64,000 bases of DNA, taken from the NCBI GenBank assembly GCA_014607495.2, contig CP053149.1, forward strand, positions 10,428,120 to 10,492,119, written 5' to 3'. Of the stretch, positions 23,661-36,030 are shown piece by piece. This stretch comes from Carposina sasakii. Lineage: Eukaryota; Arthropoda; Insecta; Lepidoptera; Carposinidae. Position 1 is the first letter of the stretch. Each line of letters starts with the position of its first letter. A program made the position numbers and the translations under genes. Under the pieces are notes generated by a model that worked only from the letters and a program-made list of their open reading frames with translations, did no database searches and was not told the origin of the DNA.

Positions 23661-23843
23661 CTATTGGCTATCTTTTTTGATAACTCATAGTGATCACCAC
23701 TCAATTGAAACTCAACAACTGGAAGTGGCATAATGCCTTATCTGAATAAAATTTTGACAACACACACATACATGTCACTTCCAGTTCAATAAGTTTCAAT
23801 GAGTGATCATGACTATGAACTATCAAAAAAGATAGCCAAATAG
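23661..23843. mobile_element. Imperfect fold-back element
   Basis: The left arm (from 23661: 'ctattggctatcttttttga') and right arm (ending 23843: 'tcaaaaaagatagccaaata') form an imperfect inverted repeat of about 70 bp, with 'tgatcaccactcaattgaaa' facing 'tttcaatgagtgatca' inside. It sits next to the direct repeat at 23859. Confidence 0.55.
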
Positions 23844-23858
23844 AGGGCGAGGGGGACG

Positions 23859-24112
23859 ATTCTTGAAAATTTTTGAGCCGAAACGCAACCACTAACGAAC
23901 CATTAACGAAACGCGGTGCGAAGCAATATATACTTACCGCTTGAGTAAATAAGGTATATTTTACCACGCATCGGTCGCGAGTATGACAAAATAAAACAAA
24001 TATTTGTCTCGTGCTGAAATGTGTCTAGTTACGTCACCATAAATTATTTATGTTCTGAGCGTGTACAACGGTTCCGTTTCGGCTTCTTTTCAACTCGACA
24101 CTTCGAGAATTG
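23859..24112 (+). mobile_element. MITE-like repeat with GAGCCGAAACG ends, copy 1
   Basis: About 250 bp, highly similar to 62099-62346. Both begin 'attcttgaaaatttttgagc', contain 'cgcatcggtcgcgagtatga', and end 'aacggttccgtttcggctt'. Subterminal inverted repeats are GAGCCGAAACG and CGTTTCGGCTT. No coding sequence. The two copies differ by small indels and substitutions. Confidence 0.7.
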
Positions 24113-24119
24113 GCCCCCA

Positions 24120-27100
24120 GATAGTTCAAATTACACGTTTTAGCGGCATAATAAGGTCCAGCATGTGAAATAGTTGGTATGAAATTTGAGGTACATACCT
24201 AATGTATTATTCTTGCCTAGCAAAATTATTATTCTACTGTCACTGGCTCTACACAACCATAGAGGAATATTTATTCCTCTATGACCCAACCTAACATTGA
24301 TAATGACAGTAAATTAATGCATATAAAGTATTATAAGTTAGCCAAGCATACATCTCCATGGAAACGGCGTCAGGTGGCTCTCCATGGTGAGTGAATGTCA
24401 CTTCCTGCACTGCAAGGTGCTGCCACGGTCCACTGTCCGTGACAGTTGGCACGCGACTATCTTGCACTTATCTACTCCCTACCTACACGGCATATAGCTC
24501 GGTGATCTATCCTAACTGTGGGTGATCATCATGTAAATGTCGGGTTCCCTTTTCATTCTCTGTCAAACTAAAGAATTAAGTCCATTTCACATCTGACAAA
24601 ATTTTGCAAGCGTTCTTCGACTCAACCTTTTATATGAATTTACTTGTATCTAGAAGTTAAGTTCCACTAAAAGTTTACGCATTTGATTAAACACATTTCG
24701 TTCATGAGTCGATATTTCAATTATCACACATTGATTGAAATTGAGCTACCTAGGCTATCTTGTAAGTGTGGTCAGCGTCAGGTGGCTGGTCTCCGAGCTG
24801 AGGGCGCGGTGGGCGCGTGTCGTCGCAGCAGGTGCAGGTCACGCGCCGTTACGCTGCGGCCTGCTCCACCGACCCGGGGCCGTTGGGACTTAATGCTAGA
24901 TCAGCCCGCACTCAAAGGTCAAAGGATAAGAAAACAGTTGGCACACTTGTCGTGCCTCATACATAACACATACGGTGAAACTAAAAACAACTGGTTGACT
25001 AATGACTTGAGATTCGCAAAAAACAATCTGAAGGCACGTAAAAGCAATACAATCTCGGTCATTTATTTCAATACTATTAAAGTGGAACACCACAGCGGTC
25101 ATGAAATATCGCGACAAGTGCTCCAATTTGTAAAAGAATTTTGGTCATTTGTTTGGATTCTTCGAATGAGGACCATCAGGGCACTCGCGGGAGCCGAGAG
25201 CTTCGACCTCACGCACTCGCAATTTACAGCTTTATCGCCAGTTATTATTCTCAATAATATACCTCACCGCGACAGCGCATTAACCTCATCAAAATTCTCA
25301 TTTTTTTTAAATTATATGTCCATCGCGAACGACAGAAATTCGAACACATGATGAGTGAATTTAAAGTGTCTCTGTACTGCCAGAGTACTTATCTTTTATC
25401 GCAGCGATTCCCAGATCGTGCACATAAATCACAACTGGTGTCAGAAAAACGTTTCGACGAAAAATGTTGGAGAAAATAACTTCCTTGATAAATATATCCA
25501 GGTATCGGTTTCATCTTCAATCCTGAGATCAACATGCGGCATGTTTGCAGAGATTTTGAATTCCACGGACTGAAAGCTCTTTAAAACTCATTACATCGCC
25601 GTTATGGGTCGATAAGAGCGTGAAATTTTGGTAATTGGTAATACTGTGGTACCAACAAAAGTTATAAAGAGAATTATATTTTGAAGCACCTACCTATACA
25701 TTTAAGTTTATTTGTTGCAATATCTCAAAAACGTATTGGTAAGATAATATATAGCCGAAGATACAAAATACATTAAGCTATATGTGATTGATTTAAGCAT
25801 TTATGTTTTTTCAAGAAAATAGGTCATTGGAAGCATGCAGAGTGATAAACAAGAGACATCATAAATACATTGTCGCATTGGTATTTTGAGTGAGTTGCTG
25901 CCATGTGTCAGTGTCCATTACACTGTAATCTATCATCAAGCGGTCAGGTTTCAATCTGCGTTTACGCCGCGTTCGGCTGTGCGAGACTATCGGCGCGGGC
26001 GCAATCAATACCGCTGATAAACGCGATAACATCCGCCGAACCGCGCCATCGCCGACGGCTAGTGATCCGACAACTTCATCCTAATACAGCCTTCTTCACA
26101 CTGCCACCAAATCAATGGTACACGATAAATAAATTAACAAACATGTACAACACTTGCAGCGCGCACCAATTACAGTGACTCAGCATTTATAAGAAAAAAT
26201 ATTTCAATTCCACCGCAAAACGTGAGTGGACGTTCGGTAGCGCGTGCGCAGTATTATGTGAAGTGCCCTTAACGACTTAAGTGTTGATGTGCCGGAGTGG
26301 GATCATTTATTATTTTATCTTGTGATTGGATCTTGTTTTTGATTCACTTCATGCAACAGACAGGAATTTGATTATGTGTATGTATGTTGGCACTTCAATA
26401 AAATACGTATAATTCATTCACGAGGCCATGTTAAATTAATAAATACTTTTTACAGTTACGCAAAGATTCACGGAAGTTTCCATTTAATATGTATCTCTTT
26501 TAAGTAAAAAATTATGTTTAAAACAGTAAAAAGCATCAAAATCAAATTGATTGGTAGGAAAAAGAAGTAGGTAATCAATTGCGACTCTACCCTATGCATG
26601 CGTGCATTCCTAACTAAAATACCATAACAACTTACGTAAGAAGTAAGAGTCCAAATTGAATAATACTCGATAATTTGGGAGGAATATAAATCGTCGGAGA
26701 CAGGTTGAGATCGACATTAGGATTATGTTTACTAGCTTTCATCCCCAATATGGTAGAGAATGGGTTCGTTACGAATCGAGTGACACAACAAGTCGATAGT
26801 AGATGGGCATCGAGAGACATCACGGTGTGCGATCCCATTTACATGCTCATGCGGGCACAGGTGCGCGCAGGTAGCCCCTATGCTCCGGCGCATATCTCTC
26901 CGTCACCTGTGTCATAATGACCACTTCGGCTAAAACTATACATTTACAGAGGAAAAAACGTAATCGCTGCAACAGCTGTTACTAGTTAACACCTAAACGA
27001 GAGGCGTTAGAAAACATTGATTCTAATCTTGGCGCTGACGATTAAGTTCTTTTTTTTTCAATTGTAAGAAAAATAAAGCGTGGTCAAGTATTTTAGTTCG

Positions 27101-27620
27101 GCAATTCGTGCCATCTACATATGCGTACGTGCCTGTAGGTTTTATTTAAGATAAAAATAGTAGATTATTGTATAATTCAACAGTACAAACCTGAACCTAA
27201 TCCAAACCGGAGACATCTTCAGATTCTATGTACTTATGTAACATAATTTTAATACCTTGCAAAGATACGATATTCATCTTGTTTTGCGTAAATACAAAAT
27301 TTTTGTCGTATTATTATTTATAGATACTCACATGAATTAATATTTGGCGGATCAAGATAATTTACTATTAAACGACAATTTGAAATGTTGTTTTGATTAG
27401 TAATATGGAAACTATTCGTTAATGAGGGACGCTGACGGCTGCTATCGCTTGTATCAGGGGATTTATGGAATTAATGCGAAGGCGGGAGACTGATCGCAGA
27501 GCCCGAGGAATATACAACCAATGTATAATAGCTCGTTAATGTATTTAAGTAGGTACTACCTATTATAGAACTAGAATACAAGTAAAACAAAACTTTTATG
27601 ACATCACTAGGTATATAATA
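24120..27620. other. Intergenic DNA with GC-rich islets and an unexplained long open frame
   Basis: GC-rich islets lie at 24775-24890, 25960-26075 and 26855-26915. The first holds CAGGTG at 24779-24784 and 24829-24834; the third holds CAGGTG at 26858-26863 and CACCTG at 26904-26909. A + frame stays open from 24683 to 25351 (215 codons from the ATG at 24704) with no recognisable domain; it overlaps the first islet and is more likely regulatory than coding. Confidence 0.35.
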
Positions 27621-27627
27621 AACTGAC

Positions 27628-27879
27628 TATTTATAATTATCACTTATTTTTTGGAGTCGGTGCCAGCCTAGGTAACGTAGTCTGTTGTGTTGATGGACGC
27701 GCGCGGCTGGCAAAGCCACACACACGGCAAAATACAATACGGTGTAGTAGGCAGGGATCGCGGTAATGCAATTTCCTATTCTTGGTTTTACTATAAATTT
27801 TAGTGTCGGTCAGTTTTCTTAATTACATTTATTTGTTTGGCTGGCACCGACTCCAAAAAATAAGTGATAATTATAAATA
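27628..27879. mobile_element. MITE with perfect 41-bp terminal inverted repeats
   Basis: 27628-27668 and 27839-27879 are exact reverse complements over 41 bp and include 'ttggagtcggtgccagcc'. About 170 bp of non-coding sequence lies between. Perfect ends suggest recent insertion or maintenance. No ORF. Confidence 0.75.
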
Positions 27880-28100
27880 TTTAAATAGTTAAAGATGACT
27901 TTGTTAAAGTATTAATTAGGTATTAAGTTGTAAATATTTAAATAATTTTAGATATTTAATATGTATTAAGTAGATAAATTAGTTACGTTATTTATCGCTT
28001 TTTAGTTTGAAGTTTGAAGTCGGTTAATTTTTTTTAAGTCAGTTAATTTCTCGATTTTTAGTTGTGTTAATGCGTTGTGGACATAAATAGATGCTAGTTT

Positions 28101-28493
28101 ATACAGGCAGATTTTTGGTCGTCAACGTTCCCGAAAACTACGTAATCTCCTCATCATCACGATCATTTTTCTCCTTGGAAGCATACCTGGGAAGTGTCTG
28201 GTTTCCAAAATATTATGGTCAAAAGTTGAGTAAATAGACTGCGTTTTTCTGCATAAATGCACATAGACGCGAGTAGCAAGATTTTTTCACGAGAAATAAT
28301 TAATATCCGTCTATGAAAAAACTAGCATAAATACTGGACACTATAAATTTCGCCCGATCAAGTAATAAAAAAATTGTTTCAATAAAATTTACATCGTTTC
28401 TCAGCATTTTTTTTTTTGGCATAAACTTACTTTATTTGATGTATAGAGTACGTACCCTTCGTTAAGGGTGGCAACGAAAAAACATCCTGTATA
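28101..28493 (-). mobile_element. MITE family A, copy 2
   Basis: Reverse orientation: starts 'atacaggcagatttttggtc', ends 'acgaaaaaacatcctgtata'. Nearly full length and collinear with the copy at 14702. Confidence 0.8.
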
Positions 28494-28918
28494 CTTAAGG
28501 ATTTCATAGTTACCATCTCAGGAGTAGTACTATCAACCAAGGCGCCGTTGACAGGATTCTAAAAATTTTTCGTTTGCAAGCTACGATAGTTCCTTGTTAT
28601 ACTCTTTACTGCTGTATACCAATCTGTACATTGTATCAATAATTTTAAAAAAGTTACATAAAATGAGCCTTTGTCTTGAGAAACCCAAAACAACAGGAGA
28701 GGGCATAAAAATCATTGTTAAGAATATTCTTACGTTTGACATCTGTGCTAGTCAGCCAATATTTTTATTGTTTTACATTTTGTCAATAGTAAAAAAGTCT
28801 ATTGTAATGTTTTTCTAACTTTCTATTAAAGGGTAGTTTACTAACGCGCTGCAAACTAAATGAAACCTTAAGGCATGTCACTGGCGCCCAAGTTGATAGT
28901 ACCTACCCGTATAAGTAT

Positions 28919-29160
28919 CACGTTAGCCCTACATATATAGTTTTCATCGACCAATTGCAGTACTGTCTCCCAAATCCTAACCGTTAAGGAGTTCTGTAGC
29001 TTCATCATCAGCACAGCAGCATCAGATATTGATTCAAGTAACACGTTAGCCCTACATACTACTAAATAGTTTCCATCGACCAATTGCAGTACTGTCTCCC
29101 AACTCCTAACCGTTAAGGAGTTCTGTAACTTCATCATCAGCACAGCAGCATTAGATGTTG
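28919..29160 (-). repeat. Two-unit tandem repeat of 123 bp with open minus-strand frame
   Basis: Units begin at 28919 and 29042 ('cacgttagccctacata'), a period of 123 bp. On the minus strand both units lie in one open frame (28868-29221), each encoding a variant of AAVLMMKLQNSLTVR-WETVLQLVD, so the period equals 41 codons. Sequence following at 29232-29300 matches 16940-17000. The product is not recognised. This is probably a fragment of a repetitive, possibly transposon-borne coding array. Confidence 0.6.
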
Positions 29161-29299
29161 ACACCCTGAAGCATATACCTGAGTAAGACATGATTACGTA
29201 ACAAAAGCACCATACGAGCATACAATTTTCAGTGGTTGCCCTAGATTTCTCCTGGATCCCGTCATCAGATCCTGACCTGGTGAAAATGGGACCACCTCA

Positions 29300-32200
29300 G
29301 AAGTGAACTCTATCCAACAAAAATTTTTGAAATCCGTCTATAATTGACGGAAATATCGGTGAATACCTTGCAACTAACTTTGGTGCCAAACATCGCCTTT
29401 GTAATAAGTAGGTATATCGCCTTGATAATAGGTATATTGAATCGATAAAAGTTTATGTAAGTGCTCACTTTGTAATTTTCTCTAAGACATTCCAATTCAT
29501 ATGGAGCCTAATCTATGATAGTTACTTAATTTTGAGATATAGAGGCCTAGAACTCTATCGAACCAAAACTTATATTTTCATTTTACTGGGTACTTATACG
29601 AGTATGAAGCAACATAATAATAATTACAGAACGCTAAACGATCTCTCAGAAATCGACGACAATAACAAATAATGAATACAGTCTCATTTTATTGATATTT
29701 AACTTATACTTTGACCATGACGAAAACGACAGGTATTCTAGTAAAAACCATTCTCCATCCATCAAACTTGTGTTTTTCAAACAAATTCCAAATTTTATTA
29801 CACAATTTGATTATGCATTCGGCGAACCGTCTCAAATCAATAGAGCTAGAAGAAAACAGTAAAATAAACCGACACCCTCTAATATAGTTTTAACACCCTA
29901 TTGGAGCTCCCAGCGTGGAGCCGTTCAAAACCTCATTTATAAAACAGTTAAAAAGATAAAAGAAGGAACAGGAACTAAGGTGATGAGATGACTTGACACA
30001 TTATTTAAATTTAAAACAGGTTGTACGTCCGATTTTTTTTCTTATTGTTTGATTATTTCATCGGTTAACATTTTCAACTTGTTTTTGCAAGCGTAAAAAA
30101 AATATTGCACCATATGGGGTCCTATCTTAAAAGAGGCTGTTTAATGAAGAACGTCACGAACATATGGCCAATTAATTTCTGCTAGCTCTGCTAAATGAGC
30201 ACAGTTGGAGCAAATTAGAATCGAAGGTGTAATAAAATATGGGATGATCGCTAGCTTGTGGCGAAATCTATTACAGATATTAATCTACTGTTAGCCACAC
30301 GATTAGGGGAAGGATCCTACGACTGCAGCGTCACTTAGAGATAGTGATCAGATGTTTATTTACCTATATATCTGGTTCAGGCAAAACTAAAACACTTTTT
30401 GCATTTAGGAAACAAATATGGTGGTCATAGAGACTTGAATAACATGTGTGTCGCTTTAACAGTAACTGTGTTTGGCTATCAACTCATCAACTGATACATA
30501 TTTTATTCATTTTAGGCGATATGTTCTTTGGATACCAAAGAACTCGGTAGGTAATTCACCCAAGTTTACTGTCAGGATCGAAATTTCATTTTTTACATGA
30601 AAATTTACTTATAAGTAGGTAAAGCTTTTGCTTCTATATCTGAACATGAAAAAACTTTATTGTACATTCTTATACAAAACTACAAGGACGTCCAGTTGTT
30701 GCCGTAATCCGGCACTGCAGCATATGTTACAGGTAATGTGCGTACCTATACTGCTTTTACTCATAAAAACTGGTTAGTGCCATCAATTATATATATCATA
30801 AAGTAGATAACTACCTGTTAAACAAAAAAATTATATAATATGATATTTTTCTTTTGTGCTTTTTTTGCAATTTTCCACTGCTCACTTGGCCATTATATTT
30901 CCAAGCACACACACATGATATCTCAACTTTTTTTTTATAAAAGTGACTGTGACCTATTTATTGTTTACAATCCGTTCATTGATCATCTCTATTGTATTAC
31001 AAAACTTTACAAGTATAGTCAATTTATTACATTATTCGCATTGAAGCCTGAACAGTTATAATGAGAACAGCAAAGTTCGTGTATTTCCTGCAACACACGC
31101 TTGCACACGCGCGAGCCTCGCCGTAAGTAATGGTCATCTCGTAATGCTGCTATAAATAGTGCGCGCACATATTGTATTCTTATACTCGGTTAATCAGATT
31201 TGTTATTCAATTTCCCTGCATTCAAAAGTGCAAATGAATATGCGTGGTAAGTCACAACCTGCTCAAAAGCGGGTTCTCGGCGCGTTCGAGTCCACCATCT
31301 GGTGGGCGAGAAGTTTTTTTGTTTTCCAAACGTGTCGTCTTGGATTCTTGTTTTTTGCACTGGCTGGCGCTCGGTTCTTTCCTTTTTTTATTACAGCCGA
31401 GTTGCAGTTAACAGGTGGTTGGTTGTGTGCAGGTGAGGCCTGAGATTTTAAATCGCATCAGGTTCCGCGTAAGAAATCACGCGTGGGCACGACAACCTGA
31501 TAAATTTTGCCTAATTAAGTGTCAACTGCGGAATGATTCTTTTTCTTAATCAAGCCTATACGCCGTGATGTACTCGAATCGTTTCGTCGGATTCCATACG
31601 CTTATAGGGTAATGTCACGAACTCGAGCTGTGCGTGGAGCGAGTGTGGTATGTCACTTGAATTGTGCATAAACCAAATAACATTTAAACAAAATTAACAG
31701 TGATGCTAACACAAAGTGGTAAAACAAAGATATATTTGTTACTAACAATTTATCTTGTGATGAAGATGATATATCACAAATACATTTTCAGCTACGACTA
31801 ATCATAAATTACTTATGAAATGACAACTATTTGTGGCCATGTCATAAACTACCTGTTTTGGGATATACCTTTGGTTCTGACATCTGATCAGTAACATAAC
31901 GGTCAGCATCATACCCTAAGAAATAAATTTGTTATATCATTAAATAAGTATCCAGTAATTTCCATGTGAGCCCAAGGTGAGGAGGGTTGCAAGGTCTTAT
32001 AACGGCGGTCATAGGCTTCAAACACAACATTGCTATGTTATCACATCTCGCATTTAATTTTAAAAGTCTTTAATATACCAATGATAAAGTAATGAATTTG
32101 TACATTTACGAGTATTATCGATATTCGGTCAAAGGTTGCTTATATTATACCTACTTATAACAATAAATAAATTAAAATCTCTTCAACTTCTATTATAATT

Positions 32201-34040
32201 ACTTCTTCAGGCAAAATTTACTGCATACTCGTAACACGGGTGACACCTGCCAACATATAAACATATAATATTAGATATAGCAATAGTTACGTAGTTAAGA
32301 TAAAGTGTATATCCATTAGTAATGCTATTGGAGCCATAATATATCATTTCATGGATTTTCGGGCTTAACAGGTATTAGTATACTGATGAGAAAGCTTGAA
32401 AAATTAGGCCTATTACTAAGAGCGATCTCAATAGACTCGTGGAAGTTCACCGTTACTGCCGAGATCACGACACACGGGCTTGAGAGCCTGCCCGAGCACA
32501 ATGAGATCGAGTCGAGCTGCGCAATGACAGCGACACTGCGGACGCACGGACGGATTATCACTCATACAGAGGTGTTTGTCGTAGAGAATGGTGACAGTAG
32601 ATATTATACACAAACATATAGTCGTAGACATTCCTATGTCGTCGTAAAATCTATTCAAATGTTCTGTTGGTGACACAAATAATTCGTATCATCATAGGAT
32701 TTATGACAGGTATTTACATGAAACTCTAATAGGTACACTCAGTCACTCACGTTTAATTATGCAGTTATATTATAAGAACAATAGGTAAATACGAATGATA
32801 TTTATTCAAAAAGTATCGAAGTAAGTTTGTTTCAAATGACCCCCGGTAAAGTGATTTCGTGGCATGGCAGGACTGGTATAGATTTGCAAACTTTATGCGA
32901 AACCATAAGTTACTTATTAACACATTACTTTGTTAACTTAGGTACGTAAATCATATTATTCGACGAACTGTATAGTCATAAACTTAACAGGGAAAAGAAA
33001 AAGCAGACTGAATAAAATTGTCGGGTGATTTCGAAATTATTTCAGAAACTTTCTACTGAGGCGTAGTTATTCGGATTGTTCTCGAGAAGGCTGTAAAAAT
33101 CGTTCACCCATAAAATGAAATATAGGTTAAGACGGACTCTCAAAAAATTCATTCAGAGTACCGTAATCTCGTCCTTTTATTTTGTAATTTCTTCTTACCA
33201 CCAATTTTGAGCAGTCGTTTAACATTTTAGGGCTCGTTTTATGGTCCCATGTCTGATGAGCATCCTGTTTTATTTCGGGTTTGACGGTTATTTCACGAAT
33301 TACTACAGAAAGTGTACCATTTCCTACTTTGAGCAATGTAACATCAGACTTCGTTTGGATATTGTAGCCACCTTTGCTTACACATAGGTACCTATTGCTC
33401 AAAATACGTTCAAACTAAATATTCAAAGTTCAAAATAACTTTGTGGCGATCACAAATACTTAATAATTAAAATATTGCTACTCTACTTAATTATACGAGT
33501 ACATATACTTAGGTAGCACTTAACGCAGAAACAAAAGTATCTCCTAGGTGGAAAAACGACATGATGATAATCCATAGAAATTCCACAGTAAAATAAGTTA
33601 TTAGATATACATCTTACGAAGTTTATGCGCCTGAAAGTTTTTATTGAACTAATAAGTTAGTGACACAATGGGTGTTGTTCGTCGCCGGCGTATTGTCGGG
33701 GCGGCGCACGGGAGCTGTGCGCCCACGCCGCCCGGCGCGCATGTCCGCGTCAACGGTACAACGCACCACTATTAAATATCTTACTTTCACAATTGTAATA
33801 ACCAAACGTCAAGAACTCATCATGTTGAACAACAATAACGCACGTCCCGCTTACCTCCGTGATTTACATAAAGCGACGGGAAACGTAACCGTATTATCTT
33901 TCACCTTTTATTTTGTCATGATCATCTTTTGCGTTGACATCTGAAGTGGACTTTGGTTGCAGTTTGAAATGAGATTATTAGTTGTAAGCGACCCAGTGCT
34001 TAATAAGAAAATTTAAAATGCTATGTTCAAATACATACCG
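29300..34040. other. Intergenic DNA with a possible promoter-like site near 31.15 kb
   Basis: No gene recognised in about 4.7 kb. TATAAATA at 31151-31158 is a good TATA box but no credible ORF follows. CAGGTG sites lie at 31412-31417 and 31430-31435, 18 bp apart. Overlapping sense and antisense ORFs at 32349-32676 and the antisense ORF at 33127-33402 have no recognisable motifs. Confidence 0.35.
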
Positions 34041-34045
34041 TTACA

Positions 34046-34295
34046 TGTGCCGCGTGGTGCCGGCAGAGTAGAGTTTGTATCACCCCATGCCGGCTGGTAC
34101 GAGGCACTTAAGGGTTTTCGGGAGGTGGGCAGCAGCGCCTCCCGTGATGACAATATAGTCTATAAAATCAGACTGCGGTCACCAACCCGCCTGCCCAGCG
34201 TGGTGACTATGGGTAAAACCCCCTGTGGCAGTAGCCTTGTGGCGTGCCCTGGGGGAGGCCTACGTCCAGCAGTGGACTGCAATAGGGTTGGTGAC
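34046..34295 (+). repeat. Interspersed repeat family C, copy 2 (with 3' end)
   Basis: Matches 14455-14665 through 'cgtggtgactatggg', and continues to 'ggaggcctacgtccagcagt' followed by 'ggactgcaatagg', a widespread lepidopteran repeat end. The short ORFs it creates on both strands are repeat artefacts. Confidence 0.7.
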
Positions 34296-34491
34296 CTAGA
34301 ACTTAAAATAGACGAATTTAAAGTAAGCAATGGATTAAAATTCACATAAGTATAACACATTCTATTATCATGAACTCCTATCGTAGTAGCTTCGTAGTTC
34401 GTAGCACGCGCTACGGGTGGTACATGCGGATATGACTGGCACTTATCGATAATTCGATTTACATTGCTGTGTTACGAAAACACATATTTAA

Positions 34492-34675
34492 CACACGGCT
34501 GTATTCCCGAAATAGTGTAGCCAGAACTGCAAAATCATAAAGGAGATCCCTCAGGCATATCGGGTACAGATGTGATAGTGATCTGATCAGTGACAAGTTG
34601 CTAGCTTACTCGTATTGCTTGTGAAAATGCCCGGTTCCTCAGTCGACTCTTACGACATGCAAGGAAGGAAATAAT
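34492..34675 (+). repeat. Family B interspersed repeat, nearly full copy
   Basis: Begins 'acacacggctgtattcccga', continues 'agccagaactgcaaaatcat' and ends 'cagtcgactcttacgacatg' plus an AG-rich stretch. This is the most complete reference copy for the family in the window. Confidence 0.7.
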
Positions 34676-34689
34676 GTATTTATAATAAT

Positions 34690-36030
34690 TTTATATCTTT
34701 ACCTGCGCTATCGCATTGAGCTAATGTCTGTAATGATCGTGAGAAGGGAGAAATAAATAAATGCAGCAGATTCATTGTTTTGATAGGTACCTCACACAGT
34801 ACCTAAATGCTTTAACCCCTTATCACCCCTAAAGGTGTACAATAACTGCTTATAATTGTTAATTTCGAATAATTTTACCCACCGTTTGATCTAGTTGCAG
34901 CGTAGCACTTTAATTCTACCTATCTGCAAGTACCTGAATACCAAGCCCTTTTTCATTAAATAACTCAAACGGCGACGTCACATGCCCTTTTCTTGTATTT
35001 AAATTATCTATATATGAGTGAATATATGAGCTATTGTGCTGAGTAGAGGAGACTGTGATATTTATCGCGGTGGAGATATGAACTTTCATCCGCGCCGGAA
35101 CAATGGTGATGAATTCGCGGGGGATCGGCGACTAACTGACACTATGAATATTAATAGGGTGAAAGTTCATCTCGGTAGTCGTATGTTACTTCAACAATGT
35201 TATTAATATTAGACATTATGTGTATTGTAGCTAACGACATTATGTGGATGAAATGTCGCCATAATTATGCATATATAAAGTGTTTTCGGAATAGGTATCT
35301 CATATAAATGTCATAAGGCTAATAAAAAAATATTACTTACGAATTTTCAAGCTTGAGGAAAATGTCATGTTTCGAGCGAGTCCCTTTTTTATGTTTCATC
35401 TTTTATTTACTAATTACAATAAAGTTTTGATGCACCTCATATTAGCGCCCGATACAAAAGCATTAATTCTTTATAGATGTTTCACTCTAGATTTGTATGT
35501 AAATAAATCGACCAGCTTACACCGATCATTATGAATCTCGCATGCGCTATCACTAACGCGCATAAGGCACTCTATAATATCGACACGCCCGCTTCCTCCG
35601 AGAAACAAGTGACTGCTCTAATGAAGGTCCGCTCATCTAAATATTCATGAGAGCAGTCATCGCATCGTGCGTGCTCACTCCCAAAACTGGAAGCTAACAT
35701 CAACGCATCTCAGAGTATAAGAACCATGGAGATGGAGCGTTTAGATTAGCGCATGAATCATCCTATTAGTAATACTAAATCACACCATGAATTTTCTCTT
35801 TTCACTATTTTTGAACTCTCTAACAACTGCTGAGGATTGGATATAGGAGTCAGTTATCAGACTCCCAAAGTGATTTTACCAGTACGTCTCATTACGTCGA
35901 TCACATCGTATTAATTATTATGTAAGTGTATTTTAAGAATACGATTGTAGAATCGTCTCACTGAGAGTGAGGGCGAATTACATGCCTTTGTTATTTAATA
36001 TGTGGCTTCATGTCAGAGTAATGTTTCATC
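34690..36030. other. Intergenic DNA, nothing recognised
   Basis: AT-rich, no gene or clear repeat. Confidence 0.4.

Noticed and set aside
32349..32676. Overlapping sense and antisense ORFs of 70-95 aa
   Set aside because: Mutually overlapping, no domain, no splice or promoter context.
33127..33402. 91-aa antisense ORF
   Set aside because: No recognised motif; length is within what chance allows in this window.
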